In this document: one piece after another, positions 46,183 to 55,498 of the stretch
Layout of the letters: each line of letters begins with the position of its first letter
How positions within the stretch are numbered: position 1 is the first letter of the stretch
Assembly: GCF_026157065.1 (NCBI RefSeq)
Contig: NZ_JANLGQ010000009.1
Coordinates: 33,056 to 97,055 of the forward strand
Reading direction: 5' to 3'
Source: Enterococcus sp. HY326
Lineage (GTDB): Bacteria > Bacillota > Bacilli > Lactobacillales > Enterococcaceae
DNA length: 64,000 nucleotides
Notes under the pieces: model-generated
What the model was told of the DNA's origin: nothing
The model's input: the letters and a program-made list of their open reading frames with translations, nothing else
Database searches by the model: none
Position numbers and translations under genes: made by a program

Positions 46183-46234
46183 AAAAAAAACGCCTATCAA
46201 GCTTAGCGGGTAAGCCAATTTTTGATAGACGTTT
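46183..46234 (-). terminator. Intrinsic terminator of the phosphatase gene
   Basis: On the minus strand AAACGTCTATCAA pairs with TTGATAGGCGTTT (one G-U), followed by eight T. Confidence 0.88.
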
Positions 46235-46243
46235 CAATAATTT

Positions 46244-46855
46244 TTAATAATCAGTAAAATTCCATAATTTTTCTTGGAACTCAATGCCGTCATTTGATTC
46301 AAAAATACTGAGACTAGTGTTCCCCAATAAGCCCGCCTCTCTAACATCAGCAACTGTTTTCCCCTTAAGCAGCTGCATTAGCGTCATCAAAGTAACCCCA
46401 TGGGCGACGATTAGATACTTTTCATCATTATTATAAGCTAACGAATCGCTAAAACGCTTTACTCTTTTTGCTAAATCAAAAAAGCTTTCACCATGGAACG
46501 CTGTTGGATTATACTTTTCCGGCACATGCAGCAAATTATGGAATTCCGGCTCCTGCTGCTTCTCATCAATCCGCAGCCCATCCCAATCACCGAAATTAAT
46601 CTCCTGCAAGTCGTCAACAACTTCAATCGCCGGTTTGTCTGTCTGAGGCAACAAAATATTGTTTAATGTTTCCTGCGCCCGCTGTAATGGACTGACATAG
46701 GCTTTGGCAAATGTTTCCTTTGCCAAATATTCCCCCAACAATCGCGCTTGCGCCACCCCTTCTGGCAACAACGGCGGATTTGACTGACTGCCATTAAACC
46801 GACCTTCATGATTATTAATCGTCAACCCGTGACGTACAAAATAAAGCTCTGCCAT
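46244..46855 (-). CDS. Histidine phosphatase family protein
   Basis: A 203-residue enzyme of the phosphoglycerate-mutase-like superfamily. It has YFVRHGLTINN with the phospho-His, YVSPLQRAQETL, the acid in EINFGDWDGL, and the second His in LIVAHGVTLM. The size and the lack of a long insertion suggest a broad-specificity phosphatase, not glycolytic mutase. GGGGGATG lies upstream. It borders the accessory island that begins with mcrC. Confidence 0.92.
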   Translation of the reverse strand: MAELYFVRHGLTINNHEGRFNGSQSNPPLLPEGVAQARLLGEYLAKETFAKAYVSPLQRAQETLNNILLPQTDKPAIEVVDDLQEINFGDWDGLRIDEKQQEPEFHNLLHVPEKYNPTAFHGESFFDLAKRVKRFSDSLAYNNDEKYLIVAHGVTLMTLMQLLKGKTVADVREAGLLGNTSLSIFESNDGIEFQEKLWNFTDY

Positions 46856-46946
46856 GCTTCTTCATCCCCCTGAACTTTAGAATAATCAAACTTTCTCTCT
46901 TAAGCTTAACGGAATCTGGCGGGTTGTCAAATAGATTCGTGGCGAA

Positions 46947-46968
46947 CTATTTTAACACTTTAAAATAG
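46947..46968. repeat. Inverted repeat upstream of the phosphatase gene
   Basis: CTATTTTAA and TTAAAATAG are separated by 4 bases, and a further TAAAATAGTAA copy lies about 45 bases on (near 47005). This may be an operator. The rest of 46856-47084 shows no gene and is the left border of the defence island. Confidence 0.4.
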
Positions 46969-47084
46969 TAACAAACTTTACCGAGTCGTCACATTTTAAT
47001 CCTAAAATAGTAAAATGCATCAACTGATAATTAAGGATGAGGAAGCATCTATCTAGATAATTTCTTTCTACAAAATTATCAAAG

Positions 47085-48380
47085 TTAAACTTCAGATTCA
47101 TTAAACTCCGCAAAAGTTGTTAATCGCTGTTCGCTCTCCTGAATTTTTTCTACAAATTCTGTGTATGTTTTTACTTCTTGCGGAATATAAAAATAATACG
47201 AAAAAACTTCTTCATTGTTACCATTTAGCTTTCCAATAAATTGATAGCCATTTTTTTCGTACTCTTTATCACCTGTTGGCTGTAAGAAACAGCCCTTTGT
47301 TGCATTCAAAATGTGAATGTAAGTAACAATCTGATTGTAGTCATTTCTCTTATCAAGATTTCTTTTATATTTGGTATCTATTGGTAGATTATTGAAGACA
47401 TAATCTGGATAACGGGGAGAAGTCTTAGGATTATCAAAAAGTTGTAAGGTAAACAATTTAGCATTTCGCCCATAATGTTTCCAACCAGTGACTTTTCCAA
47501 TATATTCTTCCCACAACCAAGCAATATCAATGATGATTCCTTGAATTTTTTGATCTACCATCCCAAAAGCGGCTTGTTCATCAGAAAGAATTTGAATGCA
47601 TAACTTTTGTAAAGCTCTGTACTCTTCAAAATAACTATGTTTTAAAGGTTTCATAATGTTTTTTTGTAAAACTTTTCGAAAATCATTTTTATTATAGGAA
47701 GGGGTCTCCTGTCGCAACATTCTTATATATTCTTTTGTGTCTTCGTTCGCTTGTAACAAAAATGATTTCTCCTTTTGAATTTTTTCAATTGTATGGCGAA
47801 CTAATTGCGTTAGATAATTATCATGGCTAAATTCCCTCGTCGTATAAGCAATTTTTCCTAAAAAAGGCGTGTTTTCCTTAATCTGGCGATAAATATCAAT
47901 TGTTCCTTTTACATTTTGATCATTATATTCTCTTCTAACGTATTCTTTGTAGATACCTTTATTTAAAGCATTGTTTAGATAATAAGGAAACAGATACATC
48001 AGTAAATCATAGTAAGACTCAGTATCAGACTCGCTAAATTTCTGGTTAATAACATTATAATTAAGCACCTTCTGTAGCATATAGCGCAAAAAGAAATCTT
48101 CTTTACTCGTTTTATTGGTGAATCGAGAAAAAATCTGCAATTGCTGGTTGCCTTGACTAAGCATACCCACAATATTTGAAGTCCAAATTTTCCCGTTCCA
48201 TTTTTGGAATATAAAATTATTCTCATCCAAATCTTTTGATTCAGATAAAATTTGAGGAAAAGTTATAAATCCTTCTTTTTCTAAACTTGCGACATTTCTA
48301 TTTAATAATTCTGTAACTACTGGCAAATTAGACAATTCATCATCTACCAATGAATTGTCGTATAATAAATTAGCCTTCAT
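47085..48380 (-). CDS. mcrC: McrC-family nuclease subunit of McrBC
   Basis: A 431-residue protein of the McrC family. The N-terminal half contacts McrB, and the C-terminal PD-(D/E)XK nuclease has PD (Asp326) and IDTKYK (Asp335, Lys337). With McrB it cuts DNA carrying modified cytosines between two recognition half-sites. The start overlaps the end of mcrB by 11 bases, with AGGA upstream inside mcrB. No clear terminator is seen after it. Confidence 0.9.
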   Translation of the reverse strand: MKANLLYDNSLVDDELSNLPVVTELLNRNVASLEKEGFITFPQILSESKDLDENNFIFQKWNGKIWTSNIVGMLSQGNQQLQIFSRFTNKTSKEDFFLRYMLQKVLNYNVINQKFSESDTESYYDLLMYLFPYYLNNALNKGIYKEYVRREYNDQNVKGTIDIYRQIKENTPFLGKIAYTTREFSHDNYLTQLVRHTIEKIQKEKSFLLQANEDTKEYIRMLRQETPSYNKNDFRKVLQKNIMKPLKHSYFEEYRALQKLCIQILSDEQAAFGMVDQKIQGIIIDIAWLWEEYIGKVTGWKHYGRNAKLFTLQLFDNPKTSPRYPDYVFNNLPIDTKYKRNLDKRNDYNQIVTYIHILNATKGCFLQPTGDKEYEKNGYQFIGKLNGNNEEVFSYYFYIPQEVKTYTEFVEKIQESEQRLTTFAEFNESEV

Positions 48381-50340
48381 TTTCTTGTCCTACACTAAAA
48401 TACACTTTTTCCAAATTGGCTAATTTTTCTTCTCCTTGAAATTCACCTCTAAAATAGTCTTTTAATAAAGGTTTCAATTTTCTATCCCATAAAGAAAGTA
48501 GTCTTGAAACGGTTACGCCCTCCTTATCAATCAGTAAGAAATAGCTGGCACCAATTTGATAATCAATTGTAAGTCCACCCATTTCTTTTGAAATAATGGC
48601 ATTGTTTAATTCTGACATTAAAAATTTTACTTGGGTATCTTCCAACATGTTTTCAGCCGATTCTTTTGCGGTCACTTCTAAAAATGTAAACCGACGTCGC
48701 ATCGCAAAGTCAAATGTATCTACGGAACGGTCAATGTCATTCATGGTACCTATAATATAAACATTATCTGGAATAAAGAATTTTTCTTGCGGGTCATCAT
48801 GGAGATTAGCATACTGAGTCAAAACGCCGTGTTTACTCCCACGATAACCTGGATCTATCGAAAAGAATAATTCCCCAAAGATTTTAGAAATTTCGCCACG
48901 ATTAATCTCATCAATAATAAACACATAATTTTTCTTTGAAAAATTTGTATTGTTTGATACAGAATAATCTTTCAAACCATATTCTTCTTTTAAATGTTTA
49001 ACAATTGCTTTTCGATAAAAATCAAATCCAGCTTTCGGTGTTCCTTTTTGCCCTTTATATACTTTGTAGATTTGGTCATGATTCAAATAGATGGTGGTAT
49101 TTTCAGGATACACACCTTGCATCTCATTTCTTTCGTAAACTAATAAATTTTTAATTGGTTTTCCTGTCAAAGTAGTTAATTTATTGTAGCCCTCATCAGT
49201 TCCACTAGCCTCAGCCACTGCTTCAAAAAACTTGTCCCAAGCTTCTTCAAAGTTATCTTCGTGAATCTGTAAATCTTCTTCGTCTTTGGCTTTTTCAACA
49301 AACGATTTAAAACTTCCGGGCTCTAATTTGAAACTAACAGCACCTTCATCTGTACTGATTGGCCGCAATCCTTCCACAAAGTCTGTATAATCATAACTTG
49401 GATGGAATTGAACAAAACCGATTTGTTCTGTTTCTTTTTCAGTTAATTTAGATATGTTTTGAGTACGTCCATAAGAAACAATATCAGCGGCTATTTCATT
49501 AGCCAAATAAGTTTTTCCAGTACCTGGAGCACCACGAAGAATAATATTTTTTGCTTCAAGCAGTATTTTGGAATATTTATTTTGATAGCTATAGGTCCCA
49601 CTAATTTCTTTTACAACAGAAACATCCTCAGAGACTTCCTCTTCTTCAATTTCACAATCAACAATCATTTTATGATATTCCCAAATAATATTACTCAATA
49701 AATCACCATTTAGCTCAGGAAATTTTGAAGAAATAGTTTGCGTAATTTCATAATTTTGTTTGTAAACATTTTTATTTTTATTCAGAGAAACAAAATCCCC
49801 CCAAATATTTTGTTCTTTTCGATTATTAACCCCCATAAAAATACTATTTTCAGAATAAATACACAAAAGCTTTATCACTAATGCCGTCCTACCTAAAAAA
49901 GTATTTTGAGAAGTGAAAACAGGATCATCAAAATTTGCCTGAATTCCTTTAGATACAAGTTCGAATAAGTCTTTTTTTAATTGTTCAAACTTTTCTCCTA
50001 CTTGCTCTTCTGGGATAGCATTATTACTTTGATCACAATACGCCTTCTTGCTTTTAGAATAGTAAATGCCAAATTTTGAAGCCGCTCCCCCTTTGATTCC
50101 CAAATACATTCTGCTGTATTTTCCTTGCTCTAATTCATAGCAAAAGGATTTATTTTGCGAACCTTTACCAAGGACATATTCGTCAAGAGACATGGTTGCT
50201 ATCCTCTCTAATGGCCAATCAGCTAACCACTCTTCCCTCAAACCATCATTCTTAGTTTTCCATTTTCTAGCTTCAGAAAGTAATTCAGTTTGATTCATTT
50301 CATACCAATTTGAGAAATCCCTTAAACCTGCTTGCTCCAT
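48370..50340 (-). CDS. mcrB: McrB-family AAA+ GTPase of McrBC restriction system
   Basis: A 656-residue protein. About 260 N-terminal residues form the likely DNA-reading region, with an N-terminal part not recognised by me. The AAA+ motor has Walker A GAPGTGKTY near 270, FVEGLRP, Walker B FIIDEINRG near 472 and the McrB signature IGTMNDIDRSVDTFDFAMRR (given as MNDIDRS and FAMRRRF). GTP use is inferred from family. The start at 50340 has AGGTG upstream. It is translationally coupled to mcrC. Together they form a type IV system attacking modified foreign DNA. Confidence 0.92.
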   Translation of the reverse strand: MEQAGLRDFSNWYEMNQTELLSEARKWKTKNDGLREEWLADWPLERIATMSLDEYVLGKGSQNKSFCYELEQGKYSRMYLGIKGGAASKFGIYYSKSKKAYCDQSNNAIPEEQVGEKFEQLKKDLFELVSKGIQANFDDPVFTSQNTFLGRTALVIKLLCIYSENSIFMGVNNRKEQNIWGDFVSLNKNKNVYKQNYEITQTISSKFPELNGDLLSNIIWEYHKMIVDCEIEEEEVSEDVSVVKEISGTYSYQNKYSKILLEAKNIILRGAPGTGKTYLANEIAADIVSYGRTQNISKLTEKETEQIGFVQFHPSYDYTDFVEGLRPISTDEGAVSFKLEPGSFKSFVEKAKDEEDLQIHEDNFEEAWDKFFEAVAEASGTDEGYNKLTTLTGKPIKNLLVYERNEMQGVYPENTTIYLNHDQIYKVYKGQKGTPKAGFDFYRKAIVKHLKEEYGLKDYSVSNNTNFSKKNYVFIIDEINRGEISKIFGELFFSIDPGYRGSKHGVLTQYANLHDDPQEKFFIPDNVYIIGTMNDIDRSVDTFDFAMRRRFTFLEVTAKESAENMLEDTQVKFLMSELNNAIISKEMGGLTIDYQIGASYFLLIDKEGVTVSRLLSLWDRKLKPLLKDYFRGEFQGEEKLANLEKVYFSVGQENEG

Positions 50341-50412
50341 TCCAGCACCTCATCTCATAATCTGTTTATAAAAATTATATCATATAGATAAAACCGGAAA
50401 CTAAGATGGAGA

Positions 50413-50448
50413 AATCAAAAAAGATGGATTCTTAAATGAGTCCATCTT
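50413..50448 (-). terminator. Intrinsic terminator of the type I RM-fic transcript
   Basis: On the minus strand AAGATGGACTC pairs with GAATCCATCTT (one mismatch), followed by TTTTGATTT. It lies between fic and mcrB. Confidence 0.75.
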
Positions 50449-50522
50449 CTACAAAACAATATTAAGTTTCTGAACAGGGTAAAATACCTAAAATCATATA
50501 CCAGAATAATATTTGATGTTTT

Positions 50523-51125
50523 CTACAAATCCTCAACCCTATACTCCATATAACCTTCATAAAAATAACTCGTATCAATACCCTTCATGAAAATCTCTCG
50601 GTCATCTACTTTATCTGTCAAAGCCTCTTTCAGTAAAAAACGAATTTCTAAATCATTAATAGGACTACGTTCCATCGCTGACAGATAAGCTTCTTTATCG
50701 ATCAAAGACCAATCAATAACTTTTCCTAATTCTTTTTTAAGAATCAAGTCCAACCACATGCGTATACTGCGACCGTTGCCTTCTCGATAAGGATGCGCCA
50801 CATTCATCTCGACATATTTAGCGATAATCTCTTCAAAAGTGCTTTGAGGCATTGAATCAATATTTTCCAATGCTGTTTTTAAATACATCACCGGAGCAAA
50901 TCTAAAGTTTTCTTTTGCAATGTTTATGTCTCTGATTTTTCCAGCAAAATAATAGATATCCCCAAACAAGTCTTCATGAATATCAGAAAGGCCGCGAAAT
51001 GTGCCTATCTCAAAATCATTAATCTCACCTGATTCAAATAATTCTTTAGCTCTTTTTTTGCTGAGCTTTTCTTCGGTCTTGGCTAAATCAATTTGATCAG
51101 TTATATTAAGTTTGTTTTCTAGCAT
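50523..51125 (-). CDS. fic: Class III Fic-domain AMP-transferase
   Basis: A 200-residue Fic protein. The catalytic loop [10 protein letters not shown] begins at His111. Upstream lie [14 protein letters not shown] and the flap region FRFAP. At the C-terminus, SYFYEG (Ser186, Glu190) fits the inhibitory [S/T]xxxE[G/N] motif, placing it in class III, where the autoinhibitory helix is in the same chain at the C-terminus. Fic enzymes attach AMP to target proteins; some also remove it. The ribosome site is TAGGAG. It is flanked by hsdR and mcrB, 75 bases after hsdR, and may be a toxin-like guard of the island; that is inference. Confidence 0.93.
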   Translation of the reverse strand: MLENKLNITDQIDLAKTEEKLSKKRAKELFESGEINDFEIGTFRGLSDIHEDLFGDIYYFAGKIRDINIAKENFRFAPVMYLKTALENIDSMPQSTFEEIIAKYVEMNVAHPYREGNGRSIRMWLDLILKKELGKVIDWSLIDKEAYLSAMERSPINDLEIRFLLKEALTDKVDDREIFMKGIDTSYFYEGYMEYRVEDL

Positions 51126-51200
51126 GGCTACACTCCTAGAATATTTTGGAAAATTGTCTACACATAAATACTTCTATATTGATTTGTTATTTGAAATAAC

Positions 51201-54200
51201 TTATTTTGATCGCAATAATTTATACAGGTCTCTGGCTACTAAAGTATAGACTAAATTGAAATACTGATCTTCTTGGCCAAGCATTTTTTCAAACGCTGCA
51301 TTGTTCGATTCATATTGTTCCATTACTTTGTCCTTGAATACGTCTGGAAAAAGCGATCTTTCAAACATTTGAGCATCATTATTTTTTGCCATACTAATTA
51401 TTTTTGCATCTGGATTTTCTGCAAAAGATTTATACAGAATTTCTACGAGGACTTTATCCCCTTCTCCAAAATCATCTGGAAATCGTTCATTGATTTTGTG
51501 AATGATTTCATCCAAAGAATCTCGTTCATCAGGTGGTTTAATACCTGCATCAATAGTTTTAGGATTTTCTAAAGTTCCCTCTTCTTTAACTAAATCCAAT
51601 TCTCCAGAAAAATCTTTTCGCAGTTTGTAATACTCAAGTTTTACCTTATCAGAGATATCAATATTCTCTCTTTGCTCTTTAGGTAGGAATTTAAGTAAGT
51701 AACCGGTAAAAATTCTTTCTTCTAAAAGTTCTTTATCAAACAAACGATCTAGTTGTGAAATATAATCATACCATTTCCCAAAATTTCGGAGAGTAACACG
51801 AGATTGGTATTGATTATCTTTATTCATATCTTTATAGCGTTCAACAATTGGTTGAAATTTACTAGAAATCCGACCTAATAAACGTTCATCTTGCTTTTGT
51901 TGGGCTTGTTTAACTAGCTTTATTACAGAATCAATATCCTCTTTGTTATAGACATTGAACTTGTGCAACTTACTTTGAGTATCATAAATCAAATTCACAT
52001 TAATTTCTTCTTTTAAATTTGTCTGCTCATAGAACGGTTGAAACGCTTCTTGAATATCCTCAGCAGAATTTACAAAATCTAAAATGAAGGTATCTTTTTT
52101 TCCAGGCATCGTTCGATTTAATCGAGATAAAGTTTGTACGGCTTTGACTCCTCGTAATTTTTTATCCACAAACATGGTATGCAATAAGGGTTCATCAAAG
52201 CCCGTCTGGTATTTTTCAGCTACAATCAAAATATTGAACTCATCGCTATGAAACGTTTCTTTCAATTGGTTTTCCTTCACTTGATCACCAGATTTCGTTG
52301 AATCCATTTTTGATTCTGTAAACTCATCATCTCCATCGGTGACTGTCCCAGAAAAAGCAACGAGCACATCTAAATCTTCATAACCTTTATTAGCGATATA
52401 TTTTTTGAACTCCTTCATATATCTAACTGCATGCAAACGTGATGCAGTAACTACCATTGCTTTTGCTCGTCCATCAATCGCTCTACTTGTCACTGAGCGA
52501 AACTGTTCTATCATTACAGCAGTTTTTTGTGCAACAGCCCAAGGATGTAATGATTGAAATCTTACGATTGCTCTCGTAGCCTCACTTTTGGGTAGTTCAG
52601 GATTGTCACTGATTTCTTTTGCAATACGGTAAGAAGTACTATAGGTCATATAATTATTTAAAACATCTAAAATAAAGCCTTCTTCAATCGCTTGTCTCAT
52701 AGAGTAAACATGAAATGGTGAGAATCTACCATCAGCTTGTTTTGTACCAAACATTTCTAAAGTTTTCTCTTTGGGAGTAGCAGTAAAGGCAAAAAAACTC
52801 AGGTTTTCATGCTTTCCTTGTGAAATCAACTGTTGGACCAACTCATCTTGAGCATCAGGCGTAGCATCCTCAATTTCGCCCTCTATCTCAGCATACTCTT
52901 CTAAAGTAGCTTTTTTATCTGCCAAAGCTGCCTTTAATTTTTGCGCACTATTCCCTGTTTGAGAAGAATGGGCTTCGTCAACAATAACCGCAAAATTTCT
53001 ACCTTGAGCTTCATCAATTTCTTGATAAATGATTGGAAATTTTTGTAATGTAGTAATGATAATCTTTTTTCTATCATTAATTGCAGCTTTTAAGTCTTGC
53101 GAAGTTTTCTTATCATCGATCGTAACTACAAGGCCGGCTTTATGATCAAAACTGGTAATTGTATTTTGCAACTGTCTATCCAAAACGGTTCTATCTGTGA
53201 CAATAATGATTGAAGAAAAGATTGGTTCGTCAAATTGTGTGTGTGCTGAAGCTAAGTGATAAGCAAGCCAAGCAATACTATTAGATTTACCAGAGCCTGC
53301 ACTATGCTGAATCAAATAGTTCTCACCACTACCATTAGCTTTAACATTCTGAACTAACTTTCTAACAACATCTAGTTGATGATAACGTGGGAAAATCAAA
53401 GTCTTTTTAGTTATTTCACGATCACCTTGTTTTTCTTTTTTTACTTCCAAATTCATAAATCGTTGAATAATATCCATTAAATTGTCAGTGGTAAGAACTT
53501 GTTCCCATAAATAAGCTGTTGGATAACCATCTGGATTTGATGGATTTCCTGCCCCACCAACATTTCCTGGACCATTTGAGCCTTGGTTAAAAGGAAGAAA
53601 ATAAGTCTTTCTTCCTGACAGCCTAGTTGTCATATAGACATCAGTATGATCCACAGCAAAGTACACTAGGAAACGACGATTAAAGCCAAATATTAATTCT
53701 TTAAAGTCACGATCTTTCTGAAACTGAATTTTAGCATTTTCGACTGTTTGACCTGTGTATTGATTTTTTAGTTCCAGAGCAACAATAGGGATGCCGTTTA
53801 TAGATAAAACCATATCAATCGTATTATGATTATTGGGGCTGTAGGCGAATTGTCTAGTACAAGTGAATCGATTTGCTTCATATCTTTTTATTGACTCATA
53901 GTTTAACCCTGAAACTGGTTTGAAGTACGCAATATTAAACTTTACACCACGATCTTTAATACCAGCTCTTAACACATGAAGCATACCATGTGCATCAACT
54001 TCTTGATTAAAGCGTTGCAAAAACTTAGCTTCACCATCTCCACTGTAATTTTTCTGATGTCTTGCCCATTGTTTAGGTTGAGTCTCTTGGATAAATTCCA
54101 ATAGTTTATTTAAATCTAATCCAATGGTGGCATCAAAAGTTGAGTGGCTAAACTTTTCTTTTTGCCATCCACCATTGTTAATCAACGAAGTTTCAATATC

Positions 54201-54233
54201 TTGTTCAAAACGAATTTCTTTATTTTCTACCAA
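51201..54233 (-). CDS. hsdR: Type I restriction enzyme R subunit HsdR
   Basis: A 1010-residue motor and nuclease subunit. The TTG at 54233 is chosen because GGAGG is 8 bases upstream. The earlier in-frame ATG overlaps hsdS and has no site. The nuclease core is NTIDMVL (Asp140) and ALELK (Glu154, Lys156). The helicase has HSAGSGKSNS, VIVDEAHSSQTG, FTATP and the C-terminal QTLSRLNRTMPGK. It translocates DNA and cuts it when the S subunit meets unmethylated sites. It follows hsdS by 13 bases. Confidence 0.96.
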   Translation of the reverse strand: MVENKEIRFEQDIETSLINNGGWQKEKFSHSTFDATIGLDLNKLLEFIQETQPKQWARHQKNYSGDGEAKFLQRFNQEVDAHGMLHVLRAGIKDRGVKFNIAYFKPVSGLNYESIKRYEANRFTCTRQFAYSPNNHNTIDMVLSINGIPIVALELKNQYTGQTVENAKIQFQKDRDFKELIFGFNRRFLVYFAVDHTDVYMTTRLSGRKTYFLPFNQGSNGPGNVGGAGNPSNPDGYPTAYLWEQVLTTDNLMDIIQRFMNLEVKKEKQGDREITKKTLIFPRYHQLDVVRKLVQNVKANGSGENYLIQHSAGSGKSNSIAWLAYHLASAHTQFDEPIFSSIIIVTDRTVLDRQLQNTITSFDHKAGLVVTIDDKKTSQDLKAAINDRKKIIITTLQKFPIIYQEIDEAQGRNFAVIVDEAHSSQTGNSAQKLKAALADKKATLEEYAEIEGEIEDATPDAQDELVQQLISQGKHENLSFFAFTATPKEKTLEMFGTKQADGRFSPFHVYSMRQAIEEGFILDVLNNYMTYSTSYRIAKEISDNPELPKSEATRAIVRFQSLHPWAVAQKTAVMIEQFRSVTSRAIDGRAKAMVVTASRLHAVRYMKEFKKYIANKGYEDLDVLVAFSGTVTDGDDEFTESKMDSTKSGDQVKENQLKETFHSDEFNILIVAEKYQTGFDEPLLHTMFVDKKLRGVKAVQTLSRLNRTMPGKKDTFILDFVNSAEDIQEAFQPFYEQTNLKEEINVNLIYDTQSKLHKFNVYNKEDIDSVIKLVKQAQQKQDERLLGRISSKFQPIVERYKDMNKDNQYQSRVTLRNFGKWYDYISQLDRLFDKELLEERIFTGYLLKFLPKEQRENIDISDKVKLEYYKLRKDFSGELDLVKEEGTLENPKTIDAGIKPPDERDSLDEIIHKINERFPDDFGEGDKVLVEILYKSFAENPDAKIISMAKNNDAQMFERSLFPDVFKDKVMEQYESNNAAFEKMLGQEDQYFNLVYTLVARDLYKLLRSK

Positions 54234-54246
54234 TATAGACACCTCC

Positions 54247-55494
54247 TTACACTTCTTTTTTTCCAGTAACGTATTCATAAATAAGAGCTTGTTTATATTT
54301 ATGTAGCTCCATAATAAAGTCTAATTTTTTCTCAATTAAATTATTAATTAACAACTCTTTTTTATTTATATATCTTGCTATTTCTTTTTGCTCATCAATG
54401 TTAAAAGGAAAGGCAAATAAAATATTTTTGAATTGATTTTTATCTAAATCCCACTGTCCTGTTCTTAATCCTGCAGAGATTCTTCTATACTCATCTAAAT
54501 AGCTTCTATTCTTCAAAACATAGTTTAAAAAATCAAAATCAATATTGTTATCTTTTATTTCAAATATATAGTACGCAGGCGATATGATTCCCCTCAATTT
54601 TGAGATTGCCATCGATCCTTGCCACGCCTTCATCTTATTAATGACTAATTGATTAGGCTGAACAAGTTTATAAGAAGATGTGTCTAACGATGTGACATTA
54701 TGGTTGTCGTCCCTACTTTCTTTTAGGATTACACCATAATCCCTATATAACGACAAAACTTTTTCATTAGGAAAGTTTTTTTCTGATACTTCTTGTAAAA
54801 AAAAACGAACCTTTTTTATTTCCCATTCTTTTGGAACCTGCCCAATCCATTCAATTCCACTATCTTTCATCTCAGCATTCTTATCCAAACCCTTAGTAAC
54901 TGTCTCGGTTATCAAGGCCTGCTTATATTTTTTTAATTCCTCGATTGATTGCTGAGTTTTGGAAATTAAAGAGTCAATCAATGTCGATTGGGACTGTATT
55001 ATTTCCACAATCCTTCTTTGCTCATTGAGAGAGGGCACAAGTAAAAGTGTATTCGCAAAAGTAGCATAGCGATAATCTGTCGATCTTACGCGAATGCCTT
55101 TAGACATAGATTCAATATACCCTAAATTTGAATATACTCTTAAAAGAAATGCAAAATAGTAATTGTCAACTACTTTATTTTCTCCTTCTAAAACTATACA
55201 AACAGGGCTACACTTTCCGTTATCTTCTGAAACTCCTATAGCTCCTGCAAATGCGTCCATTGAATGAATAACTAAATCACCTTTACATACTCCCTGATAC
55301 CCTATTTCTTTTATTGCATTTGTAAATCCCGAATTTCGTCTTCTTTTTCTTTGGACAACTTGACCATCTCGAAATACCGTGACAACTTCATCAGTATCTA
55401 TTTTACGCTCCATTTTTTTATATAAAAATTTGCCTCGCAAAATTTTCCAACCTTTTGGTGCAAAAGGTACCCAATCAATCCCTGTTTTTTTCAT
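54247..55494 (-). CDS. hsdS: Type I restriction enzyme specificity subunit HsdS
   Basis: A 415-residue protein. The ATG at 55494 (MKKTGIDWVPFAPKGW) aligns with the repeat start of the second half (MKDSGIEWIGQVPKEW). It has two target recognition domains, each followed by a conserved helix: first SLNEQRRIVEIIQSQ with YKQALITETVTKG, second NIDEQKEIARYINKK with YKQALIYEYVTGKKEV. It sets the bipartite DNA target for methylation and cleavage. It lies 4 bases after the hsdM stop codon. Confidence 0.95.
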   Translation of the reverse strand: MKKTGIDWVPFAPKGWKILRGKFLYKKMERKIDTDEVVTVFRDGQVVQRKRRRNSGFTNAIKEIGYQGVCKGDLVIHSMDAFAGAIGVSEDNGKCSPVCIVLEGENKVVDNYYFAFLLRVYSNLGYIESMSKGIRVRSTDYRYATFANTLLLVPSLNEQRRIVEIIQSQSTLIDSLISKTQQSIEELKKYKQALITETVTKGLDKNAEMKDSGIEWIGQVPKEWEIKKVRFFLQEVSEKNFPNEKVLSLYRDYGVILKESRDDNHNVTSLDTSSYKLVQPNQLVINKMKAWQGSMAISKLRGIISPAYYIFEIKDNNIDFDFLNYVLKNRSYLDEYRRISAGLRTGQWDLDKNQFKNILFAFPFNIDEQKEIARYINKKELLINNLIEKKLDFIMELHKYKQALIYEYVTGKKEV

Positions 55495-55498
55495 ACCT

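Noticed and set aside
54247..55494. Phase-variable silent hsdS cassette next to hsdS
   Set aside because: No second or partial hsdS gene lies beside it; hsdR and hsdM flank it directly.
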